Source of the DNA: Streptomyces jumonjinensis | Lineage (GTDB): Bacteria; Actinomycetota; Actinomycetes; Streptomycetales; Streptomycetaceae | Direction of reading: 5' to 3' | NCBI RefSeq assembly: GCF_009600885.1 | Contig: NZ_VCLA01000039.1 | Span: 1 to 64,000 of the forward strand | DNA length: 64,000 bases | Shown here: positions 57,972 to 64,000 of the stretch, in pieces | Layout of the letters: every line of letters starts with the position of its first letter | Position numbering within the stretch: the stretch's first letter is position 1 | Program-made: the position numbers and the translations under genes | The notes under the pieces: model-generated | Seen by the model: only the letters and a program-made list of their open reading frames with translations | What the model was told of the DNA's origin: nothing | Database searches by the model: none

Positions 57972-58810
57972 GCTCCTCCCCGGAACAGCCCGAACAGCCC
58001 GAACAGCCCGGACTGCTCGAACCGCTCGAACCGCTCGAACTGCTCGCCAAGGGCGAGCTGACCGTGCGCGGCCAGGTGCGCGAGGCGTCCAACGCGGTGC
58101 TGTTCTGCTCCGTCTCCTACGCCGGCGAGGAGGCGTCCTGCGTCTACAAGCCGGTCGCGGGCGAGCGTCCGCTCTGGGACTTCCCGGACGGGACGCTGGC
58201 GCAGCGCGAGGTGGCGGCGTACGAGATCAGCGAGGTGCTCGGCTGGCATCTGGTGCCGCCCACCGTGCTCCGGGACGGCCCGTACGGCGAGGGAATGGTC
58301 CAGCTGTGGATCGAGGCCGATCCCGCCGCCGAGCTGCTGGCGCTGGTGGAGGAGGAGCAGCCGGGCCAGGGGTGGAAGGCGGTCGGCTTCGCGGAGGTGG
58401 GCGAGGGGCGCACGGCGCTGCTGGTCCACGCCGACGACGCGCGCCTGCGGCGGCTGGCGGTCCTGGACGCGGTGATCAACAACGGCGACCGCAAGGGCGG
58501 GCATCTGCTGCCCGCGCCGGACGGAGTGCTGTACGCGATCGATCACGGGGTCACGTTCAATGTGGACGACAAGCTGCGGACCCTGCTGTGGGGCTGGGCG
58601 GGGGAGCCGCTGCCGCCGGAGGCGCTGGCGGCCCTCGGGGCCCTCTCCTCGGCCCTGGCGGACGGCGGGCCGCTGGTCACCCGTCTGGCGCAGCTGCTGA
58701 CACCGGCGGAGGTGGCGGCGGTACGGGCGAGGGTGGCCGCGCTGGTGGCCTCGGGGAAGCATCCGGCACCGTCGGGCGAGTGGCCGGCGATCCCCTGGCC
58801 GCCGCTCTGA
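57935..58810 (+). CDS. SCO1664-family protein (PI3/4-kinase-like fold)
   Basis: 291 residues from ATG 57935 (GGAAGG six bases upstream); a GTG at 57968 overlapping the DUF3090 stop is an alternative. An N-terminal low-complexity stretch of PEQ and LEP repeats precedes the domain. Kinase-like features: SCVYKPVAGERPLWDFPDGTLAQREVAAYEISEVLGWHLVPPTV, LDAVINNGDRKGGHLL (catalytic loop) and AIDHGVTFN (metal motif). Known in NCBI naming as the SCO1664 family; substrate unknown. Confidence 0.9.
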   Translation: MPAPERIPAGSVSSSPEQPEQPEQPGLLEPLEPLELLAKGELTVRGQVREASNAVLFCSVSYAGEEASCVYKPVAGERPLWDFPDGTLAQREVAAYEISEVLGWHLVPPTVLRDGPYGEGMVQLWIEADPAAELLALVEEEQPGQGWKAVGFAEVGEGRTALLVHADDARLRRLAVLDAVINNGDRKGGHLLPAPDGVLYAIDHGVTFNVDDKLRTLLWGWAGEPLPPEALAALGALSSALADGGPLVTRLAQLLTPAEVAAVRARVAALVASGKHPAPSGEWPAIPWPPL

Positions 58811-59039
58811 CCCCTGGGCTGGTCTTCCCGCCCGCCGGGCCGTATGACCGGGATACTGGGATACCGCGCGGGCTCTGATCCATACGGGCCCTGGCCCAGG
58901 GCCCGGCCCCGGCCGCCTGCCTCCCCCCCCCCGCCGAGCAGCCCCAACACACCAGGGCATCACTTCGCAAGAGTGCCTATACGGTCAACTGGCGTGATCC
59001 GGTTCGTAAACGGATCAGCCGTCCGGTTAGTCTCGATGC

Positions 59040-60269
59040 ATGCATGCCTGGCCCGCTTCTGAGGTCCCCGCCCTGCCTGGCAAGGGCCGCGACCTCCGGA
59101 TCCACGACACCGCGACCGGTGAGTCGATCACTCTCGACCCCGGTCCCGTCGCCCGTATCTATGTCTGCGGCATCACGCCGTACGACGCGACCCATATAGG
59201 TCACGCGGCGACCTACAACGCGTTCGACCTCGTTCAGCGCGTGTGGCTCGACACCAAGCGGCAGGTTCACTACGTCCAGAACGTCACCGACGTCGATGAC
59301 CCGCTCCTCGAACGCGCCATCCGCGACGGACACGACTGGACCCGGCTCGCCGAACGTGAGACGGCCCTCTTCCGCGAGGACATGACCGCGCTGCGGATGC
59401 TTCCGCCGCGCCACTACATCGGCGCCGTCGAGGCGATACCCGCCATCGTCCCGCTCGTCGAGCGGCTCCGCGACGCCGGAGCCGCCTATGAACTGGAAGG
59501 CGACGTCTACTTCTCCGTCGAGGCCGATCCGCACTTCGGCGAGGTCTCCCATCTCGACGCCGAGGCCATGCGGCTGCTCTCCGCCGAACGCGGCGGCGAC
59601 CCGGACCGCCCCGGGAAGAAGAACCCGCTCGACCCGATGCTGTGGCTGGCCGCCCGCGAGGGCGAGCCCAGCTGGGACGGCGGCAGCCTCGGCCGTGGCC
59701 GGCCCGGCTGGCACATCGAGTGCGTCGCCATCGCGCTCGACCACCTCGGCATGGGCTTCGACATCCAGGGCGGCGGCTCCGACCTGGTCTTCCCGCACCA
59801 TGAGATGGGCGCGTCCCACGCCCAGGCCCTCACCGGCGAGCACCCCTTCGCCAAGGCGTACGTCCACGCGGGCATGGTCGCGCTCGACGGCGAGAAGATG
59901 TCGAAGTCCCGGGGCAACCTGGTCTTCGTCTCCGCGCTGCGCCGTGCGGGCGTCGACCCCGCCGCCATCCGGCTCGCCCTGCTCTCGCACCACTACCGGG
60001 CGGACTGGGAGTGGACCGACGCGATCCTGGAGGAGGCGCAGGAGCGGCTCGCGCGCTGGCGCGCGGCGGTCTCGCGGCCCGATGGGCCGTCCGCCGACGC
60101 CCTGGTCGAGGAGATCCGCGAGGCCCTCGCGGACGATCTCGACGCCCCCGCCGCGCTCCGCGCCGTCGATCACTGGGCCCGGCGCCAGGACGCGGACGGC
60201 GGTACGGACGAGGGCTCGCCCGGCCTGGTCTCCCGGGCCGTGGACGCACTGCTCGGCGTGGCTCTGTAG
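59040..60269 (+). CDS. mshC: Mycothiol ligase MshC
   Basis: 409 residues, class I tRNA-synthetase fold related to CysRS. It joins cysteine to GlcN-inositol in mycothiol synthesis using [20 protein letters not shown] (HIGH motif with the zinc-ligand Cys) and EKMSKSRGN (KMSKS) are intact; [13 protein letters not shown] and [16 protein letters not shown] supply further zinc and adenylate contacts. The C-terminal anticodon domain of CysRS is absent, as expected. It fits with mscR in the same window. A very long hairpin ends the gene. Confidence 0.97.
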   Translation: MHAWPASEVPALPGKGRDLRIHDTATGESITLDPGPVARIYVCGITPYDATHIGHAATYNAFDLVQRVWLDTKRQVHYVQNVTDVDDPLLERAIRDGHDWTRLAERETALFREDMTALRMLPPRHYIGAVEAIPAIVPLVERLRDAGAAYELEGDVYFSVEADPHFGEVSHLDAEAMRLLSAERGGDPDRPGKKNPLDPMLWLAAREGEPSWDGGSLGRGRPGWHIECVAIALDHLGMGFDIQGGGSDLVFPHHEMGASHAQALTGEHPFAKAYVHAGMVALDGEKMSKSRGNLVFVSALRRAGVDPAAIRLALLSHHYRADWEWTDAILEEAQERLARWRAAVSRPDGPSADALVEEIREALADDLDAPAALRAVDHWARRQDADGGTDEGSPGLVSRAVDALLGVAL

Positions 60270-60278
60270 CGCCCGCTC

Positions 60279-60330
60279 CATAAGCGAAGGCGCCGGACGG
60301 TCGTGGACCGTCCGGCGCCTTTCGCTTATG
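60279..60330. terminator. Very long bidirectional terminator between mshC and the PAC2 gene
   Basis: A 24-bp stem (60279-60302 with 60306-60330, one bulged base) around a three-base loop GTG. It ends GGCGCCTTTCGC, and the mirror side has AAGGCGCC, so it works in both directions. Confidence 0.92.
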
Positions 60331-60349
60331 GCGGGCCGAGCCGTCCCGC

Positions 60350-61558
60350 TCAGTCCTCCGGCGCGTCCTTGCCGCCATCGGCTCCCGGGCCCGGCTCCGG
60401 GGCCTCGGGGTCGGCGGCCCTGGCTTCCGGGGCCTCCGCTTCCGGAGCCTCTGCTTCCCGGGTCTCCTTCTTCGGCGGTCTCCGCTTCCGCTTCGGCGGC
60501 TCCTTCGCCCGCTCCGGGACCGGGGGCTTCGGCTCGTCGGCCTCCCGCTCGGTGGCCTCCTGCTCGGTGGACTGCCGTTCCTGCTGTTCCAGAGGCGGCT
60601 CCGGCGACGGCTCCGAACGCTGCGGCTTCGACGGCCGGTTCAGCCCGCCGCCGGGTTCCCGCAGAAAGCCGCCGCCCTCGCCGCCGTCCGTCGCGACCCC
60701 GGGCGGACCGCCCGGCCCGCCGTCCCGCCGCCGCAGATACCGCTCGAACTCCCGGGCGATCGCCTCGCCCGACGCCTCGGGCAGCTCCGCCGTGTCCCGG
60801 GCCTCCTCCAGCGTCTGGACGTACTCCGCCACCTCGCTGTCCTCCGCGGCCAGTTGATCCACGCCGAGCTGCCACGCCCGCGCGTCCTCGGGCAGTTCGC
60901 CCAGCGGGATCCGCAGACCGATCAGATCCTCCAGCCGGTTGAGCAGCGCCAGCGTCGCCTTGGGGTTGGGCGGCTGCGACACATAGTGCGGCACCGCCGC
61001 CCACAGGCTCACGGCGGGAACGCCCGCATGGGTGCACGCCTCCTGGAGAATGCCGACGATCCCGGTCGGTCCCTCGTACCGGGTCTCCTCCAGCTCCATC
61101 GTCCTGGCCCGATCCGGATCCGAGGTGATCCCGCTGACCGGCACCGGCCGGGTGTGCGGGGTGTCCCCGAGCAGCGCTCCGAGGATCACCACCATCTCGA
61201 CGCCCAGTTCATGGGCGAAGCCGAGGATCTCATTGCAGAACGAGCGCCAGCGCATGGACGGCTCTATGCCGCGTACCAGTACCAGATCACGTGGATTGTC
61301 GCCGCCGACCCGGATGACGGAGAGCCGGGTCGTGGGCCAGGTGATCTTCCGTACTCCGCCGTCCAGCCACACCGTGGGCCGGTTGACCTGGAAGTCGTAG
61401 TAGTCCTCGGCGTCCAGCGCCGCGAAGACCTCGCCCTTCCACTCCCGGTCCAGATGCGCGACCGCAGTGGAGGCGGCGTCTCCCGCGTCGTTCCAGCCCT
61501 CGAACGCGGCCACCATGACCGGGTCGATCAGCTCGGGTACCCCCGCGAGCTCGATCAC
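60350..61558 (-). CDS. PAC2-family protein with long disordered C-terminus (ParJ-like position)
   Basis: 402 residues, GTG start with GGAGG seven bases upstream. The PAC2 (proteasome-assembly-chaperone-like) domain covers about 1-270 (PVMVAAFEGWNDAGDAASTAVAHLDREW, ALLGDTPHTRPVPVSG, WAAVPHYVSQPPNPKATLALL). The last ~130 residues are charged, Pro/Glu/Lys-rich and disordered. Position next to mshC matches S. coelicolor SCO1662, which I remember as ParJ, a protein reported to interact with ParA; orthology is inferred from order only. Confidence 0.85.
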   Translation of the reverse strand: MIELAGVPELIDPVMVAAFEGWNDAGDAASTAVAHLDREWKGEVFAALDAEDYYDFQVNRPTVWLDGGVRKITWPTTRLSVIRVGGDNPRDLVLVRGIEPSMRWRSFCNEILGFAHELGVEMVVILGALLGDTPHTRPVPVSGITSDPDRARTMELEETRYEGPTGIVGILQEACTHAGVPAVSLWAAVPHYVSQPPNPKATLALLNRLEDLIGLRIPLGELPEDARAWQLGVDQLAAEDSEVAEYVQTLEEARDTAELPEASGEAIAREFERYLRRRDGGPGGPPGVATDGGEGGGFLREPGGGLNRPSKPQRSEPSPEPPLEQQERQSTEQEATEREADEPKPPVPERAKEPPKRKRRPPKKETREAEAPEAEAPEARAADPEAPEPGPGADGGKDAPED

Positions 61559-61811
61559 CCAGTGCCTCCTTCCCAAGTTCCCTCGTGTACGCCCCAACCT
61601 TACGGCTTACCTGGTCTTCCGCCGCAGCCCCCGGGCTCGGGCGGGTGAACTTCGACCGGACACGCATCACCTGGGCCAATACCCAACCCGTCCCCGCATT
61701 CATCCGAGCTGTGGGGCATGACTTTCCGCACGACCCTGGACTATGGCGCGCGGACGGCGCTATACATCGGATGACCGAGAGGTCCGATGTTCTTCTCGCG
61801 GGAGTGAGCCG

Positions 61812-63131
61812 ATGACAACGACCGTCACGGAATTCGAGGTCCACGACATCCGCTTTCCCACTTCGGAACAGTTCGACGGCTCCGACGCCATGAACCCGGA
61901 CCCCGACTACTCGGCCGCCTATGTGGTGATCCGCACCGGCGACGGGGCCGAAGGGCACGGATTCTGCTTCACGATCGGCCGCGGCAACGACATCGCCGCC
62001 GCCGCCATCGAGGCACTCCGCCCCCATGTCGTCGGACGCCCCGCGCCCACCACCCCCACCGCGCTCGCGGCCCTGCACACCGAGCTGACCCACGACTCGC
62101 AACTGCGCTGGCTCGGACCCGAGAAGGGGGTGATCCACATGGCCGCCGGAGCGGTCGTCAACGCCGCCTGGGATCTCGCCGCCCGCGGCGCCGGACTGCC
62201 GGTCTGGGAGTACCTCGCCGCGATGACCCCCGAAGAGCTCGTCTCCCTCGTCGACTTCCGCTATCTCACCGACGCCCTCACCCGCGAGGAGGCGCTCGCC
62301 CTGCTGCGCGCCGCCGAACCCGGCCGCGCCGAGCGGGCCGAACGGCTCCGCGCACAGGGCTACCCCGCGTACACCACCTCCCCTGGCTGGCTCGGCTACA
62401 GCGACGAGAAACTCGTACGGCTCGCCAAGGAAGCCGTCGCCGACGGCTTCGGACAGATCAAACTGAAGGTCGGCGGCGACATCGACGACGACATCAGACG
62501 GATGCGGCTCGCCCGCGCCGCCGTCGGACCCTCCGTACGCATCGCCGTCGACGCCAACCAGCGCTGGGAGGTCGACGACGCCGTCCGCTGGATGACCGCG
62601 CTCGCGCCGTACCAGCCGTACTGGATCGAGGAGCCGACCAGCCCCGATGACATCCTCGGCCATGCCGCCGTCCGCGCGGGCCAGCCGGTCAAGGTCGCCA
62701 CCGGCGAGCACGCCGCCAACCGGGTCGTGTTCAAACAGCTGCTCCAGGCGGAGGCCGTCGACTTCGTCCAGATCGACGCCGCCCGGGTCTCCGGCGTGAA
62801 CGAGAACCTCGCGATTCTGCTGCTCGCCGCGAAATACGGAGTGCCGGTCTGCCCGCACGCGGGCGGGGTCGGACTGTGCGAACTCGTCCAGCATCTGGCG
62901 ATGTTCGACTACGTCGCCGTCTCCGGCAGCTGGGACGGCCGGGTCATCGAATACGTCGACCACCTCCACGAGCACTTCACCGATCCCGCCGTGATTGTCT
63001 CCGGGCGCTACGCCGCTCCCCGGGCCCCCGGCTTCTCCGCCCGGATGCTCCCCGAGTCGATCGCCGCCCACCGCTATCCGGAGGGCCCCGTGTGGCGGGC
63101 CCGCCGCACCGCCCAGGAGGTCACCCCATGA
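61812..63131 (+). CDS. L-fuconate dehydratase (enolase superfamily)
   Basis: 439 residues. [39 protein letters not shown] matches the capping domain of L-fuconate dehydratases. Catalytic and metal residues: GQIKLKVGG (KxK), [19 protein letters not shown] and [10 protein letters not shown]. It dehydrates L-fuconate to 2-keto-3-deoxy-L-fuconate with Mg2+. ATG 61812 follows GGGAG. It overlaps the SDR gene by ATGA, which probably takes the next oxidation step. Confidence 0.94.
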   Translation: MTTTVTEFEVHDIRFPTSEQFDGSDAMNPDPDYSAAYVVIRTGDGAEGHGFCFTIGRGNDIAAAAIEALRPHVVGRPAPTTPTALAALHTELTHDSQLRWLGPEKGVIHMAAGAVVNAAWDLAARGAGLPVWEYLAAMTPEELVSLVDFRYLTDALTREEALALLRAAEPGRAERAERLRAQGYPAYTTSPGWLGYSDEKLVRLAKEAVADGFGQIKLKVGGDIDDDIRRMRLARAAVGPSVRIAVDANQRWEVDDAVRWMTALAPYQPYWIEEPTSPDDILGHAAVRAGQPVKVATGEHAANRVVFKQLLQAEAVDFVQIDAARVSGVNENLAILLLAAKYGVPVCPHAGGVGLCELVQHLAMFDYVAVSGSWDGRVIEYVDHLHEHFTDPAVIVSGRYAAPRAPGFSARMLPESIAAHRYPEGPVWRARRTAQEVTP

Positions 63132-63967
63132 CGGCCGCGCCGAAACCGGCCACCGCCGCCCCTGCCGCCCCTGCCGCCCCTGCCGCCGCCACCGGCGGCC
63201 CCCGGGACTTCGCGGGGATGACCGCGCTCGTCACCGGCGGCGCGTCCGGGATCGGGGCCGCCGTGACCCGGCTGCTGCTGAGCCGGGGCGCCCATGTCGC
63301 CGTCCTCGACCGCGAGAGCGCGGGGACCCCGCCGGGAGCACTCCCGCTCACCGCCGACGTCGCCGACGACACCGCCGTACGCGCGGCGGTGTCGCGGACC
63401 GTCGCCGAGTACGGCGCGCTGCACACCCTCGTCTCCAACGCCGGCATCGGCGCCGTCGGCACCGTCGCCGACAACCCCGACGACGAGTGGCGGCACGTCC
63501 TCGACGTCAACGTCCTCGGCATGGTCCGCGTCGCCCGGCACGCCATGCCGTATCTGCGGGCCGCCGCGCGGGACCGCCCCGGCGCGGTCTCCATCACCCA
63601 CACCTGCTCCATCGCCGCCACCGCGGGGCTGCCGCGGCGTGCCCTCTACAGCGCCAGCAAGGGCGCGGTGCTCTCCCTCACCCTCGCCATGGCCGCCGAC
63701 CACGTCAGCGAAGGCGTACGGGTGAACTGCGTCAACCCCGGCACCGCCGACACGCCCTGGGTCGCCCGGCTGCTCGATGGGGCCGACGACCCGGCGGCGG
63801 AGCGCGCGGCCCTGGCGGCCCGCCAGCCCACCGGACGGCTCGTCACCGCCGACGAGGTCGCCGCCGCCATCGGCTATCTCGCCTCCCCGGCCGCCGCCGC
63901 CGTCACCGGCGCCGCGCTCGCCGTCGACGGGGGCATGCAGGGACTGCGGACCCGCCCGGCCGGCTGA
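63128..63967 (+). CDS. SDR oxidoreductase, probable 2-keto-3-deoxy-L-fuconate dehydrogenase
   Basis: 279 residues. An Ala/Pro-rich N-terminal tail (PAAPAAPAA repeats) precedes the Rossmann domain. Cofactor loop [14 protein letters not shown], catalytic Ser-Tyr-Lys in [24 protein letters not shown], and [13 protein letters not shown]. Coupled to L-fuconate dehydratase through an ATGA overlap, so it likely oxidises 2-keto-3-deoxy-L-fuconate in fucose catabolism; the assignment rests on this pairing. Confidence 0.92.
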   Translation: MTAAPKPATAAPAAPAAPAAATGGPRDFAGMTALVTGGASGIGAAVTRLLLSRGAHVAVLDRESAGTPPGALPLTADVADDTAVRAAVSRTVAEYGALHTLVSNAGIGAVGTVADNPDDEWRHVLDVNVLGMVRVARHAMPYLRAAARDRPGAVSITHTCSIAATAGLPRRALYSASKGAVLSLTLAMAADHVSEGVRVNCVNPGTADTPWVARLLDGADDPAAERAALAARQPTGRLVTADEVAAAIGYLASPAAAAVTGAALAVDGGMQGLRTRPAG

Positions 63968-63970
63968 CCC

Positions 63971-64000
63971 CGTACACGCCCGTACACCTCCGTACACGCC
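63971..64000. repeat. CGTACACGCC 10-bp tandem repeat at the window edge
   Basis: Three back-to-back units (CGTACACGCC, CGTACACCTC, CGTACACGCC) begin four bases after the SDR stop and may continue beyond the window. Simple repeat; function unknown. Confidence 0.7.

Overview
The window is a high-GC actinobacterial chromosome segment, almost certainly from a Streptomyces. Evidence: chaplin genes (a long LAQTG-anchored chaplin next to a short one), the mycothiol ligase mshC beside a DUF3090 / SCO1664-family / histidine-phosphatase block, a mycothiol-dependent formaldehyde dehydrogenase, SoxR, GTG starts and ATGA/GTGA overlaps throughout, and at least one in-frame TTA codon. There is no CRISPR array, rRNA or intact mobile element. 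One tRNA-Leu(GAG) is present.

Layout. 1-8 kb: an AAA ATPase cut by the window edge, a secreted SGNH lipase, a Ser/Thr kinase, and a homogentisate dioxygenase - GntR - CoA-transferase run facing a TetR gene across a clear inverted repeat. 8-18.5 kb: a CitMHS citrate transporter with an unusual hairpin/mini-ORF leader, an aldehyde dehydrogenase, two TetR regulators, a MaoC protein whose promoter carries the same 15-base site as one of the TetR genes, SoxR, a zinc-ribbon protein and a large secreted penicillin-acylase-family amidase. 18.6-21.8 kb: the most interesting region, a compact co-directional locus with a small CGGC peptide, a stand-alone PatG C-terminal-domain protein, four tiny cysteine-rich peptides with a shared N-terminal PGF leader, and a PatA-like subtilase. 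It looks like a cyanobactin-protease-associated peptide system without YcaO or a PatG macrocyclase.

23-31 kb: an alpha/beta hydrolase, a Tat-exported NamZ-type muramidase, then two operons (SDR + acyl-CoA ligase; phosphotransferase + acyl-CoA dehydrogenase) that share an operator-like sequence and flank a TetR gene, so probably one acyl-CoA catabolic regulon. The ligase carries a TTA codon. 31-44 kb: a His-rich internally duplicated protein, two DUF202 proteins, Nudix, an FAD dehydrogenase, the gluconate module gntP-gntK/gntR, an amino-acid permease, a phenoxazinone-synthase-like copper oxidase, mscR with its MBL partner, and a pseudouridine synthase. 44.1-45.4 kb: a small acquired island (lower-GC GNAT gene and a truncated tyrosine integrase) against the 3' end of tRNA-Leu.

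45.6-64 kb is conserved Streptomyces core: M20 peptidase, chpH-chpC, DUF5703, an acidic protein, a RecD-like protein whose ATPase motifs look degenerate, aldo/keto reductase, LLM oxidoreductase, ferritin-like protein, CorA, the phosphatase-DUF3090-SCO1664 trio, mshC, a PAC2 protein, and an L-fuconate dehydratase - SDR pair.
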